Origin: Xiphophorus maculatus
Taxonomy: Eukaryota; Chordata; Actinopteri; Cyprinodontiformes; Poeciliidae
Direction: 5' to 3'
Length of the DNA: 64,000 bases
Assembly: GCF_002775205.1 (NCBI RefSeq)
Contig: NC_036457.1
Span: 10,144,996-10,208,995, forward strand
Shown: positions 35,701-50,700 of the stretch, one piece after another
Numbering within the stretch: the stretch's first letter is position 1
How the letters are laid out: every line of letters starts with the position of its first letter
Notes under the pieces: generated by a model
Database searches by the model: none
The model's input: only the letters and a program-made list of their open reading frames with translations
What the model was told of the DNA's origin: nothing
Made by a program: the position numbers and the translations under genes

Positions 35701-38700
35701 GGTAAATTTTTCTAGAAAGCCTCAGAAAACATAACCTGCCATCATGTGGGGATGCCGTGTTAAAGAATTGTTCACCAGTGTCGCACTGATTGCTACTCCT
35801 ACAGCTGATACTTTGTAAAACTTATGTGGCCAACAGTTGTGTAACATTACCCAAGGTTGGAGCTAGGCATGTGCAAAAAAAGTTTTATTAAAGGGTTAAA
35901 GCAATTCAATAAGAATGAAGCCTGCAGCAAAATAAATTTTTTCTAAAGTCACTAATTTTACCATAAATGTCACGTTAACTCATGAAATCTGAAAACAAAC
36001 AAGCAATAAAACAAACAAACCATCTTGAATATTTGCAAACATCCAGCTAAAAGTTAGATTCCTTTCTATTGTTTGCAGCAGCTTGTGGCATCTGCCAGAA
36101 GTAGATTACTCCTCACTCAGAGTTGAGCCTGTCACGATAAGCAGTTATTTGATTAATTGCATGACAAATTAAAATGAGCTTGACAATTTCCATTGATATT
36201 TTTTTGAAAGGCATTTTTTTTTTTACAGACATCATAATCTATTTTATTTATGGTTTCAGTTGTGTGTGGTTTTTATTTTCGTTTTATGTATTATTTCTGG
36301 TTTTTGTGTTTTATTTTGGATGTTTAGAATATCTTCCAGTTCCAGAGGGGGGGTGTTCTTTACAAAGTTAAAGTTTATTGGACTTTGAGAGGGCAAACTT
36401 GAATTATTATGCCATTATTAAGATTATTATTTTTGTGTATTGTATAAATCGCTACCTGGGGTGTTTGAGTAATGACAAGGGCACATTAATTGACAGTACT
36501 GATTTTATTTTTTCATACTCTTTAGGTGCACTATTGAAACGCATGAGAAAGAAAATAAACTTGGTATCTTTGTCACTTAATTGACTTTTCTGTGGTGTAG
36601 CCAAGCTGCTCTGATCTATTACACACGCCAGCCATCGCTCGGTCTCATCAAAGCAGCTGACCCTGAGCCCGAAACACAATGAGGCCTTATTGGAGAGCCA
36701 CGTCTCAGAATAAAGGAGGAGCAGTGAAGGAGGGAGTCGAGTGGGAAGAGAATGTAAAATATGTGTACAGTCTGACTATTGGAACAGTATAAATGGGTAC
36801 GGGTGTGTGCACACAAACAAGTAGGTTTGATGTGTCAGGCTTACGTCTGAGGTTGTGCACGCTTTGACATTTTAGGGCACATAGTCAAAATGTTCTTTTT
36901 CTAGCTTAATTTGTTTCCTGTAATTTTCTGACGTTTGTGGCACATTGATCTGGATGCTTCTAAGCCATAATTGCCTCCAGTTACAATCATCACTCACCCG
37001 TGTGTCAGTGGAAGAGGGTGGGGTTGACCTGAAGTGAAGTTGGCCCTAAAAATAAATGTGTAGAGTTAAAAAATAACTGCCTCTCACAAGACTGAGGAAA
37101 CTAACTATCCAAAAAACTTTCCCTACAGATGAGCATGACTCTGTACAGAAGAAAACATTCACCAAATGGATAAATGCGCAGTTCTCCAAGGTACGTGAAG
37201 CACTGGGTACAATAAAGATTTTGTTGCTCCTCTTAAAACACAATAGATAACGAACCTGCTTTCTCCAAACACAGAAAAATTCTATCAGCCTCAGTGCTGT
37301 GACTATCCTCTGGCTATTTTAGTTTTTAAATCCGAACATTTGTCCTCTGTAATCTCTGCAGTGCAGCTCTGCCATTCACAGACAAGTAGACTAAATAGTT
37401 AAATGTTCACAACAACTTTGTTACAGGTGATGAGGAATAAACACAATTTTTGCCTGGTGGATTTCTCAGCTCACTAGTGTGCCTACCAACCATTTTCTTT
37501 TTTTATATATATTTGCTGTCCAGCTTAGATTTTAGCACAGTTATAAGTACAGTAGAATGGATCCACTCTTACTTGCTAGAGTTTCATCACTGACACTTGA
37601 AGCTCTGGGTCAAATTGCTCCATTTGTTCCAGGTAACAAGCCATTTACTGAATGGTAGTGTTTCAGTTGGTTTTGCTTGATACTTTGGTATTTTTGCTTA
37701 ATTATGCAAATAAATAAGCATAGAAATTATTACATCTCATGTAAGATCTTATCAGTATTTGCTGTAGGTTTAAACACTTGTCTATTATGAAACAGGATAG
37801 ATGCGAGTCTTGACAAACTAGGAGTAATTTCCTGCTGGAAAATGTTTTTTCTGTCCTGAGATCACATATAGATCATAGTTTTTGCTAGCCTCCTTTTTGC
37901 TTTCATTTTATTTCATATTCAGCCTAAAACTAATTAACTTGTTCCTTTTTCTTTGTTTTCTCAGACAGGAAAGACCCCCATCAAAGATTTGTTTTCAGAC
38001 CTGAGAGATGGAAAAAAGCTACTGGACCTGTTGGAGGGTCTCACAGAAACTGTCCTGGTAGGTTTGTCCACTGTTTCTTAAATATGTTAAGAAACCGTAA
38101 AATATTTCCTGACATCCACTGTTTTCTATTAAAAGAATCTTTGTTGTTTAGGTCAGTAGTTTTCATCCCATCCATTGTATAGGTGTTAGCCTGCCTCCAC
38201 ACACTTGATTTAAATGAGTAATATCCAGTCTTCTGCAGTACTCGATGAGGAAGTAATGCATTCCATTGATCCAGGTGTGCAGGGAAACATATGAAGAACA
38301 GTGGGTCCTTTATATACTGTTATGCTTTATGCGGTGTTTTTGTGGTTACATTGCTAATTTAAGAATTACATCAATTTGATTCACAACGTTCACAATTTCA
38401 GTCTACGGCAAATTTTTCTAGAAATAATGTCTTCTTGCCCCGAGAAAGCACTCTTTGGGCATTAATGTTACTCAACTTATACATTTATTTCTTGGTTATT
38501 TTTTTATTTATTGTATGTCACATTGTGTTATTCAGCAGCTAATTAAAATTGATATAAAATAGATATTAGTGATTTAAGGAACAGATAATGCATTCATTAT
38601 CCTTGTGAAACTAAAAAATATGATTATTTTTATTCTATCCCTCCTCCGTCCATCTTTGATTTCTTCAGCAGAGTATCATGTTTCTTGCACCTGCAGTCAT

Positions 38701-41700
38701 GTTTAGTGCCAGCTGTCTCTTTGCCATATGTGATGGCACATCGATATCCACTCTGTCTCTCTGATACTGGAATCCTAATGCTATAATTGGGTGCTAATGA
38801 GTGGTAGAGGAATGTGAAGACATAAAAGGGATTTGCAGTTGGCTGCTGTTCATCTAGCCATTCTTTCCATAAGTTGGCCCATGGACAATGCTGATAGGAT
38901 AATGGGTGTGATGAATGTGCGGTGTAACACGCTACACTGAGTGATGACATAGTTTTCCTCCATGTAGCATTTCACTTCCTGTTATTTATTCTGTTCCTGA
39001 AAGGACTTGTTTATTTAAGGTGGATGAATGTTAGTGAATGTTTCCCCCTCCTGAAACCAGCATGAAAAATTTAATGTACTGCAAAAATAAACAAGAGTAG
39101 GAAATGTTTGTTGTCCGTATTCGTTTGATTCCTGTTCCTTCATTATGGGTGGTGAACGGTGAATAAGCTTTTGGCTCATTTCAGCTGCATTTCCTCTTTC
39201 TCAGACCAAAGAGCGCGGTTCCACCAGGGTGCACTCCCTCAACAATGTCAACAAAGTGCTGCAGGTTCTGCATCAAAATAATGTGAGTTCTTGGTTTTTC
39301 TGTTCTTGACACCATTTATCATCAAAAACTGAAACCTTTAGATATGTTTTTTTTAATCATGTGAAAAAAATGTCAAAAATTTGGCAAAGTTTCTTAGAAG
39401 GAAATTATATTTAGAAAGAGGAAATTGTGATGAATTTTATTTTTTAGAAAATATTAGATCTTTAATTAATCCAGATATATTTTTACATGTATTTTTAAAA
39501 TTTTTATCCAATAACTCCTTCTCTTGACAATGATTTAAATTGTTTTAAACTTTGCTGGGTGACGTTTTTCTTTGTTAGCCAGTAAAGCCTCTGCACCCCA
39601 TCAATCATTCCTTTAATGTCTCTCCTTGTTTTTATATATAGTTCTCTGCATAATATCTTGACCTAAACAGTGGGAGCCAAGTGGAAGGGCAATCTCATAG
39701 GAAGCAGTTGAGTCTGGAGGGTTAGCCCCCTTCTGGGTTTTCTCCTGCAGCTGCCAAAGAAACTGTTAGCTGGTCACAAGTTTCCCTGAGGAAATGTTGT
39801 TGTGCAATAATATCCAAAATCTAAAGTGGATTCATGTTGTTTTTATGTTTTAAATCATTAACTGTGCCAGACTTTATTTTCTATCCTGATGAAACCTATA
39901 AAAGGTCTTAAAATATATCTGCCTTCTGGCACAGTTGTTCATACCTCTAACAATCATTTCAAAAAATGCAATTAAAGCATTTCTTAAATTTACACCTCAA
40001 AGATGATTAGGATTTTTGTATTTATTTGTTTTTTTTTAACTAGATACTATTATTAAATTTTAAACCTTAACACAGGACATCAACAACAAAACAAAAACAA
40101 GAGAAAACACATCTGATGTAGATTATTGAACTTTTGGGGGTTAATATATGGAAAAAATGCTATATTCTTCCAGTGGAGGAACTAGGTGCCAATAAATGTG
40201 TTCAGTACTGTGAATACAAAATTCTTTCTGTGTGGACAAAATCCAGTTTAGTCTAATTAAGTCAGGATTTGGGTCAAATGTCTGCTCTACATGTAAAGAA
40301 ATCACTTCATAATTCAACCAGACACATTTGAACTTCTCTCCCACTTGATGACTCTAAATTCAGACATATTTACATGTAAACTTAATACTCTTTGCCTCAC
40401 CCCATAGGATGAGGCCCACTTTGGAAGTTGTGCTGGTGTAATGAAATGAAATGAAATTAAAATACACTGGTTAGATATACTTGGCTATAACTGACCATAC
40501 AGTTCTAGAAAACATTATTTATGTAGATGCATTTGCATTGCCAACTCAAAAAACATGATACATAATTTGATGTTACTTTCAGTGTTACTGTGCAAAAGAC
40601 ACTCATTATCTCTTCTTTCTTTTTGCAGGTTGATTTGGTAAACATCGGGGGGACCGATATTGTCGATGGAAACCACAAACTGACATTAGGCCTCATCTGG
40701 AGCATTATTCTTCACTGGCAGGTGAGAACTTTCCACACTCATACTGCAAGCATACACAGTCTCATTAGTGTTTGCTTTAATAACTCGCCGTCCACCAATG
40801 TTCCAGAGGGACCAGAAAAAACGATGATGGAAATTTTGTATCAAAGTGCACACATGCGTTCATCCAAGTAAACATGCTAATCATTCAGTGCTTTGTCAGT
40901 TTGACTTGCTGAAAATATAAACAGCTGCTTTTTCTCTGAGGTGGTTTCTCTTGCTTTTTTTATTGTTCTTCTGTTTGTTTTAATACCACAGAAGACAGTT
41001 TTGCTATTGAGCAACTTATTCTTGTGAATTTATTTTTACAATATTGATGATAGTCACATTACTTAGGATATATCGTTTTGACCTATAACAGAAGAAGTTT
41101 AGTGTGATTTAATCTCTTTTCAAATGGTGTATGTAATGCATACATAGGGTATCAATTGTATGTGAAAATGTTTAGAGTTCTTTTGTTTTTGTTGAGTTCA
41201 TAATATTTGAGTTGACCTTTGTTTCCATTTGCAGGTGAAAGACATCATGAAGGATGTCATGTCCAACCTGCAGCAGACCAACAGTGAGAAGATTTTGCTA
41301 AGTTGGGTACGACAATGCACGCGCTCATACTCTGAAGTCAACGTGCTGAATTTCACCACAAGCTGGTGTGACGGACTGGCCCTGAACGCAATCCTCCACC
41401 ATTTCAGGTGCGGACTCTAAACACTCCTGTTATATAGACAATATTTTCAAAGGATATATATAAGCTTTATTAAAATGCCAGAAATGTAAAGCTTTGGTGT
41501 AAGGTACTGCAAAAGCTGCAGAAGGTCATGGTGACAGGTCAGCATCTATAGGGTGTGTGTGTGTGTGTGTATGTATGCTGCTCGACTTGTTCTGTTTAGG
41601 CTTGCTGTGTCACTGTTTGCTTGTTCTCTGTGGGCTGTTGCATGTGAAAGAAAAAAAAGGGTTAAAGGGGGTCAGGGATGTTTTCCCCCTTATGTAATCC

Positions 41701-44700
41701 CTTGTCCTTAGTAATGGTGACACACACTGGCCTGGGCGCTGTGAGAACGACCAGTGTTGGTTTAGACCTGGGCCTAGACTTTAGTTGGATCACTGAGCAC
41801 ACATTCCTCACCCGCATCAGCCACTCATCCCCCCCTCTCCCCCTACCACTGCCTGCACTGCCCAGAAATCAGCCTTTTTTGTACACAACATAAACTGTTG
41901 ATAAAATGTGAAATTATTAATGACTGTTCCCATTTTCATTGTCACTGTTTATGCTTTTTTCCCCCCTATTCTCTGACTGTATTACTGGTTTTCTGCCTAT
42001 CTTCAGGCCAGAAGCATTCAGCTGGGATCAGGTGGTCAAAATGAGCCCTGTGGAGAGACTCGACCACGCTTTCACCTTCGCCAAAAACCAGCTAGCTATA
42101 GAGAAGCTCCTGGATCCCGAAGGTACCGTTTTTATTTGTTGTGCCACATGTTTCCTGGCAAAAGTATTCACATCGGTTAATGTTTTTCAGATTATGTTCC
42201 ATTCCAACCACATATGTCTTTTATTGGGATTTTATGATATACACCAAAACAAATTAGTGTACAATTATATAGTGGAGGCAAAACAATTAATGGAAATATT
42301 TATTGCAAATTTGTGAAATGAGTCTGTGGGATTTTTGTAATTTCTTCATCTAAAGCTGTCATGTTGACGTCTGGAAAGTCACAAGATTGGCACAAAAAAA
42401 ATCTGTTAATTAAATAAAGCATTAAGAAATCCAGAGTTTGCCATAAGTCATGCAGGGAGGCCAGCCAACATGTGGAAGAAGATAGTCTAGATGCAGAATA
42501 CTACATATGGAGAAAAGCTCATTTTGATGGGAAGACTGATGAATATAAATGCAGTCTCAATCATTGAAGGAAATGCATTAAAGGCTGAAAAACAGTTTTC
42601 ACAGTTTGTGTTTACATTCCAACAAAATGTTAAATCTTGTGGCTATACAAAGTGTATGGATACTTTTTCAACTCTTTGTAAAAGACCCAGACTGAACTAT
42701 TTTGTAGTCCCTGATCCATATTCTGTTATGATGAACACTGCTTTAAACTCCTGCCAGCTTCTAAAAAAACTCAGTTTAATGCCTTGAAGTTGTTACAATT
42801 TGAATTGCCTGATTTCAGGTATAAATGACTTTATATCATGACTCTCTACACACATATCAACGCCTTTTTAAGTGGTTTAACATGTTTCAACCTGCTTTTG
42901 TCCCTTTGCATATAATCTCCTCCTGTTACCTTTAACTACTATTCCTGTCTGCCCACGCCTTTTTTCTTCCTCATGCAATTTTCACCTCTTTATCTCCTCT
43001 TTCCAAACTCCTGTTTCCAATATTCACTTGGCATCTTGATTTTTCTGCCTCCCCATCTGTTTCTTTTTCTCTGGCCTGCTCATTTCTCTGCCTCAGATGT
43101 GGCGGTGCAGTTACCAGATAAAAAATCCATCATCATGTATGTTACGTCGCTGTTTGCCGTGCTTCCCAAAGATGTGAGCATGGAGGCTATCAGAGAAGTG
43201 GAGACACTGCCTCGCAAATACAAAGTGGAGGCTGAAGACTCAAATCCAGGACTCAGCAAGCAGGTACAATATAAATGTTTTATTATACAGGAGGGTAAGA
43301 GCTTTTCTTACCCTGTGGTTAATTCTGGGCTCTAATGCATCAAACTCCTGTTAGGAAACCAGCTGTATTTTGTCTCCCTATGTTGTCAGCATCAGTCACA
43401 CCTCAGAGACTAATTCCAGACAAAGACATGACTTTAATATTCAGTCTATGCATTTATTTGCAAGAAAATGATTTTTGAATAGAATTGTGGCTGCTACAAG
43501 CATCAAGGTTCACTGAGGTTGTAAGAAGTTGTCTGGTTTTTTGTTATAATGTTTCCTGTAGTTTACAGTGAAATCCTTTTATTGTGATGTTGTATTTTGC
43601 TATATGAGCGATAGAGTCACAGCCAGCTGGCTGAAAGTTGGCACTTATATTTTTCTTCTTTATTTAATAAAAGCAAGTTTTGTATGTCTCAGACTATTTC
43701 TGGTTGAGAAAAACATAAATATTAATAGCAAGGAAAGTAAAGGATTGCCACCACCACGTTTGTTAAGGTAACACTTATTAAAACTACAGTTGACAAGCTG
43801 TGAGCTGACTGCAAGCTTTACTAGATCAGATAACCCAATCCATTCCTTAACTTGTTATAAAGATCTGCATTGCAGGTCAAACAAGCACATTTTTTGTTTG
43901 CTTGTTATTAGTAACATAAAAAAATGTAGTGAAAGTCACACCAACATATTGCAAACGTCAGTTATAAGCTTATTAATCAGTCTGCATGGAGTTTCTCATT
44001 CAAAGAAAAGAGGTGATAGGGTCTGTTACACTCCGAAAAGATGATACACTGACGGTCACACTTGGTCGACTTTGAGGAAAATAAGGTAGAGAGCAAAAAT
44101 AGAATCAGAGTGCCTCGACGGAGCCCTTCTGAACTTCTCACAAAGAGACCATGAGTACATCTGTTTTCCACAAAAACTCAAGGTGTTCTTTTTTGGATGA
44201 AACTTGTGATGGACGGAAAAAGACCCACAGCTGAAACACAACTTTGCAAATAGAAGCAGATTTGGTCCAAGCCACTCTTGCAAAAAAAACCCCCAAGAAC
44301 AGAGCTTGATCACATGGCAATGTTATTGTTTTTACAATAAACCTTACATGTTTGTGTAAAATACTGTCATGCTATTACAATAACAAGATGTAATAAGTTA
44401 TTACAATATACATGTTTATCATATTAAATTTGAATAATTTAACATTTTTTCTTGCATAAATGATGTAGTTTAGTTTCCAAGGAGCTTCAACAGCCCCTCA
44501 TGTTGATCAGGTCAGACTCATGTTCCTCCTGTTCAGCCCCATGTGTTTTAATTTCTCTCTTGTGTACATATTATTGTCACAACACAGTCTAAGCTGCTAA
44601 ATAAGAGCAAAATCTATTCATGGTTCAATCCAAGAATTAAATAGAGGGTACAATCTTATAAATCTTTACCCCTTTTCACCTCAAGCTGGTTGTTTTAAGT

Positions 44701-47700
44701 GTCAAACCTGTTTTGGTTGTTGCATTACACTTGTTGCAGAATCATTTTCACATTTCACTGTCTGAATGATTCTCACAAAGCAAACCAAAACTCTAGTGTG
44801 TGGTGGAACCAAACTAAAATTTTTTTACTTCAGCTCCAATGTTTAGTTTACATGTAGTTTGAGGGCTATTAGGATTATTGTATTTTGTGTGCTTCTGGAT
44901 AGAATGAGTCACCCCCACCTTTAAGAACAAAAAGCAGCTGCCTCCGTTCTCTCCAGCTATGCTTTTGAAAAGCACAGCAGGCATGGGCAAATTGGGAGCA
45001 GAACCATGACTCACTTCTCTGACGTTACACAGCAGACCATGCTGTACACTGGAAACATCGAGCTGTAAATGGGATGGAAGGAAATAGGGGGATGAATTGG
45101 CGAGAGTAGAAATCGGCTTGCTGCTGAGCTTTAGTTTGTCACTGAATGTACTCTCCTGCTGATTCTTAAACTTGTAATCTGTGCACAACAGATTACAAGA
45201 TTCCTAAAAATCTCCCAAAATATCTCTGGACAACAGGGACTGCATTGGTTAACTTTTTTGCCCTTTTGAGCCAGCTGTTTTGACTTTATCCACGGCACAG
45301 CTACTGGTCAGAAAATCCCCAAACCACCTCTTAGGTTTTTATTACCTGTGGGCAAATACTTAACACACCCTGGAATGGACTCTGGAAAAGTCTTCTTGAA
45401 TAATACTCTGATTTGTTCAAAATGAGATTTACTTTCCTGGGACATTTTTCCACCCATATGAAGTGATGCAACTGGCAGCGCAACTGACTGGAGGAACAAG
45501 AAAGACCCATTTGTTTTATTTGCAGACATGTTTAGAGGCCCCAGCAATGATTTTTGGAAAGGGATTTGTTGTTATTTATTCCTTAAGCACTTTATATTTT
45601 GATATGGTTGAATGAAAACATAACAAGGATGTGTAGTATTGCATTATATGACCCATAATCATAACTGTAGAATTTATGAGGGCAGCGACAGAGTTAAGGA
45701 AATCGTCTGGTGATAATAAAGCGCTCTTTTACAACCGTGCACATCTTTAAATAAAGCAATGGTTAAGATTCCTTCTTCAGTCCCTTCCTTTGTTGTATTT
45801 CTGTTTCTTAAAGCAGCATCAGCACAGTATGCTGTTGTTTTTTATTCCAAAATGTCCAAAAGGCCACTGAATATTTCCAGATCCTGACCTTTTTCTGAGC
45901 TTACTGCTCAGCTTCGCCCACTGTGTAACTCCAGCCCCCAAAACAAAGGTCCATTTAACTTTTCGCTGTATTAGTCTCTACACACCCATAAGGATTTCTG
46001 TAATGTTTGACTTGGCATGCTGACTGCTGCTGCTGCTGCTGAGGGTTTATCCTGTTCAGCTACAGACAGATTAGCAGAGTTCCTTTGACCTTCCCTTCAG
46101 GAAAAATAAATTGTAAACCAGTAATGCTTTCTCTGAATGGCTAGGAAAAGACATAACTACTCTTAAATTTATAATTAGATAATTTTTTATTTTGCCCGTT
46201 AGGAGAAGTGCAATTTGAACTAAAGCTTTTCTTAATTTTATGTGTATGCGTCACACAACACATTTTTAAACCCTTCTTTCGGATTTTCTCCTTGTTTCGC
46301 GCCAGACGGCCTTTTCATCCATGTCTTTGACTTGACTGTATATTCACCCTCATCTTAGTGCCTGCTAGATACTTTATTGTTTTGAAGCACACATTCAGTC
46401 CAGAAATGTAGACCAACCCTTTGCAGTGTACTAGGGAGACCTCACAGCATCCTATAATAAGCATGCAGTTTTTTGACCCAACAGAGAGGTCACTTTGTGC
46501 TCTCCAAGGCTACACCACCCTTTCCTACATGTCTATTTCTATTTTAAATCTCTTCAGCTGATGTGCACAGATGCAACTAAAGTTAGAAATAATGAATGGA
46601 GGGTGTGCACTGTGTTTTATAGACATTATATTTGAGATGTATTGGTTTATTTTGGTTCTTTCCAAAAGTATTTGTACCCCAGGAATCTTTTCACATTTCA
46701 TTGTGTTACAGCTACAAACCTAAATGTGTTTTATCCAGATTTTATGTGATGAATCAACACAAAGAAGTCAAATGTGGCATGGAAGAAAAAATGTCTGGTG
46801 ATCATTTTTAGGATTAAAGCATGTCCCAGAAAGATCTTGGAAAAACTCATCCATGCATTTGTCTTTAGTCGCATTCATTACTGCAACAGTGTTTTCACAG
46901 GTCTGCCTAAAAAGTCAGACAGCTGCAGCTGATTCAGAATGCTGCTGCTGGCGTTCTCATTAAAAACAGGAAGATAGATCACATCACCCCAGTTCTAAAG
47001 TCCTTAAACTGGCTCTCGGGAGCTCAGAGACAGATTGTAAAATACTATTGTTAGTTTAGAATGGTTTAGAACCAAAATACGTGTTGTTGTTATGTCAATC
47101 TACCAGACTACTCAAGTCTTTTGGTTCTGGTCTGCTGTTCATCCTCAGAACCAGAACCAAACATGGAGAAGCAGCATTCAGGTTTATGCATCACTAATCT
47201 GGAACAAACATGCAAAAAACTGCAAAACAGCTAAAACACTAAATTACTTTAAATCAAGTACGGTGATTAAATGGTATTTGCCTCGATTTAGCCTTAAATC
47301 AAGACTAAAAACTCACCAGTTTAAAGTTTCCTTTGATTTGTAATAACTGGAGCACTGATATTTGATGATGATTATTCTTGATGATTTGATTTGACACAAT
47401 ATTAAGTTTGTTGCTTGTTTCATAAGTGGTTATTATTTTATGTTTTTATTATGTAAAGCACGTTGAACTGCATTTTAGCCTAAATGTGCTGTACAGATAA
47501 ACTTGACTTGGTGTTTACAGCTTAACACATTTAGAGGCCGAAACCTTTGTAGGTTCTTCACAAAATAGCACATGTGTTTCCTGTGGTTGCACTGTCACAA
47601 TGTGAATAAGTTTTAGGGTTGTGAAAACTTTTATGAGGTTATAATGTTACAAACTGGATGAGGACCTAACTGGACATCTATATTTCAGACTGTGCAGGAA

Positions 47701-50700
47701 GAGGCAGGCAGCAGCCCGCGACCCGAGACCCCCAGCACCCTGACAGAGACCGAGGGGGAGATGGATGGCAGCCTGGTGGAAGTGGACCTCGACAGCTACC
47801 AGACAACTCTGGAGGAGGTTTTGACTTGGCTGCTGTCAGCTGAGGATGCACTGCATATTCAGGATGAGGTGTCGGACGATGTGGAAGAAGTTAAAGACCA
47901 GTTCCACACACATGAGGTAAGACAACTCGGATGGACTCAAACACTGTAATTTAGCTTCTTGTCTCTTTGTCAAGCAGAAGCAAACATGTCTTCAAACTGT
48001 AGAAAAATAAAGCATGGTCTTTGAGGTTACACTTTAGAATAAGGTGCTCTGCGGAATTACAGAAGTTTAAAGATTTGTGATATAGATTTGTGTATATAAG
48101 ATGCAGTGCATATCATGCTTGACGTACCCACTGGCTGTTTTGTTGATATCTGTCACTCTTCACTTCCAACATTATCTGCCAGACTGATGCCTCCTAACCA
48201 GCAGTACATGCTCTGTACTTGTTGGGAATGCCAGGAATTTTACTGAGTGCCATGGAGCACAACTCTCCATAGGCTCCCGGCCCAGAGCTGACTGGCTGGC
48301 TGACTTGCTTGCTTGCTTGACATGGGGGCGTATTTGCAAAGTTTGTGTCTGAGCATGTGTGTGAAGGGGCTTTGAATGGATTCCCTTGGCTGAAATGTGA
48401 CTGTTTGTGAAGCTGAATGCCTGGAATCCAGGTCAAAGCAGAAAGCTGGTTAGGAGACACAGAGCAATGAGATCTAAAGCCTCTTTAACAGCCAGGCTTA
48501 TCAAGTGGCTTAAAATGAATTCTGCTTGTTTCAGTTTTGTTTTTACACACTATCCACTAGCAGACACTAAACAATAATTAAAGTTCTCAGAAGGTATCAT
48601 TCAAGAAGAAATCTTACAGAAATGGATATGAAGTAAAGTCATTAGTTGAGCCTGCTTTCTCCAAGCTTTGATGTAGTTTAAGTTTAGATTTCAGTTTAGC
48701 ATGTCTGGGATGATGGAACATCTTATGTTCAGGTTTCACCCATCTCAGTGCTGAATTGACTTGAATTTGAGAATTGGGAAGTTGTCTTTTTACTTTATTT
48801 TCTTTCTACTTTCTTCAATGCAAAATTACAACTGGCAGCAAAACACCATGATTCTGCTACCACCATGCTTGACAGTTTACAGTATTAAGTTGAAAACTTA
48901 ACCTTCACTCTGTCAAACATCAGTCTTAAAAGTTAATCTTTGCTGCCCTTGTCCAAACATTTCCCCAGTCATTTGGCTTGACTGTATGGGCAGCTGAAAA
49001 ATTCACTCAAGCTTTAAATTGCTGAATTTGCTACAGGTGTTTCCTTGTTGATCAGTATCCTCTTCGTTCATGGAGATTGAAATCTTGCTTAATGGACAGC
49101 GATAATGGTTTGTTGTCAGGTGGTGTTCGTGGTCAAACGAATTTGGGTTAATTTGAAGACGACAGAGTGAGTCAAATGGTTGAAGCTTGTTTTGAAATGA
49201 ATAGATCATTTCAAATTATACCAATAGATTGGTATAATTACGCTAGAAGGTTGGTAAAAGCTACTAAAAGCATGTGATTTGGGTGAAAGTTAGAAAGGGG
49301 ACATTTAGCAAAAATATTGGGGTTTGAGTGTGAATGTGAGTGCATCTGAGTCTGTATGTCTAATTTTGATAACATGTATCTTGTAGAAATTTCAAAGTAA
49401 ATTCACTTGTTTCAATCATGCAAGTCATTGTCAAATTTTTCCCTCATGGAAAAAGAACTATTCAAATAAATAATTAGAACCTCCAAATGACAAATAACTT
49501 GTGCCCTTCATGAGCGTATACAAACCTCTGTCTAGTAACGTACTACAACAATGTTCCCCATCTTTACATGCAGGGGTTTATGATGGAGCTGACCGCTCAT
49601 CAGAGCAGCGTGGGTAATGTGCTGCAAGCGGGAAATCAACTGATTGTTCAGGGCAACTTAACAGATGAGGAAGAAGAGGAAATTCGAGAGCAGATGACTC
49701 TCCTCAACTCTCGCTGGGAGAGTCTCCGAGTGGCCAGCATGGACCGCCAGGCCAGGTGGGAACATCCACATACTAAAGCTGCAAAACATGGTTGCAAAAC
49801 AAACAGTTGTTGTCTCAGTCATTTGCAATTGTTTCACATGACTGAATCCTAATTTGACTGTTGGAAGATATTTTTCTCTCATTGTCGCTTTTGAGTTGAA
49901 GCTTTCAGTGTTTCTAAAGATAGAAAACATCCTTGTTTACACTTAATACTAATACTCAGTAGAAGTTTATACTCAGTAGAAGTTTAAGCTTAATGTATAA
50001 AGAATCATGTCTAGCCTTTCTGTCCTGAATTTTTTCCGTTCTCGTTTCCAGACTCCACGAGGTTCTGATGGAGCTGCAGCAGCAGCAGCTACAGCAGCTC
50101 TCTGATTGGCTGACACTAACAGAGGAGCGAATCAAAAAGATGGAGACAGAACCAGCAGCCAAGGATGTGGATATTTACAAGGAAAACATAGAAAAACATA
50201 AAGTACATAAATATTAAACTTACCGTATGTTAATTAAAATATCTACCTTTTGCTTGTTGTTCCAGTCTTACTGAACATCTTTGTGATGCTTTATCTCTAA
50301 ATACACCTCTCCTACAATCACTTAACAAACATCAGATGCTAAACTTTGACTAGTCAACCTACTTTTAGCTATGAAGCTGGGTGACTTTTCTGTTATCTTC
50401 ATTTACAGTTAATCACTTCACTAACTCAGTTTTGAATTTCTTGATCAGGAACTTCAGAATGACTTGGAGGCAGAGCAGGTAAAGGTCAACTCTCTTACAC
50501 ATATGGTGGTCGTGGTGGATGAGAACTGCGGTGAGAGTGCCACTGCTGTCCTGGAGGAACAATTACAAGTGAGATACCATGCTTTACATTTGTGAGATAA
50601 TCTGCAGAATAATATTATGTACTTATCTTTATGCACAAAGATGATAAGGCATGTGTTTTTGTATTTTGCTTAATTTCTGCAAATATTAGAAGTAGCTTGA

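Larger units (their letters stand above)
20734..37128 (+). other. utrn: utrn intron 2 (16.4 kb)
   Basis: The largest intron visible. It contains decayed transposons (21.6, 22.8 and 23.75 kb) and the candidate alternative first exon at 29,987-30,068. Most of the rest shows no gene-like structure. In mammals intron 2 also holds the B promoter and an enhancer. Confidence 0.75.
43264..47688 (+). other. utrn: utrn intron 9 (4.4 kb)
   Basis: No exon is supported; the 124-codon minus-strand frame at 44,814-45,188 has no recognisable domain. It contains a (TGC)n run near 46,023-46,043, a Tc1 end fragment and an L2/CR1-type LINE tail just before exon 10. Confidence 0.75.

Noticed and set aside
38630..38950. 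106-codon minus-strand frame
   Set aside because: Random-looking protein; the DNA itself may be a non-coding element instead.
41550..41572. Short (GT)n run
   Set aside because: Too short to matter; an ordinary intronic dinucleotide run.
42491..42787. 98-codon plus-strand frame
   Set aside because: It overlaps a decayed Tc1-like element and does not encode transposase in a single frame.
44814..45188. 124-codon minus-strand frame
   Set aside because: No domain or conserved motif; chance frame in utrn intron 9.
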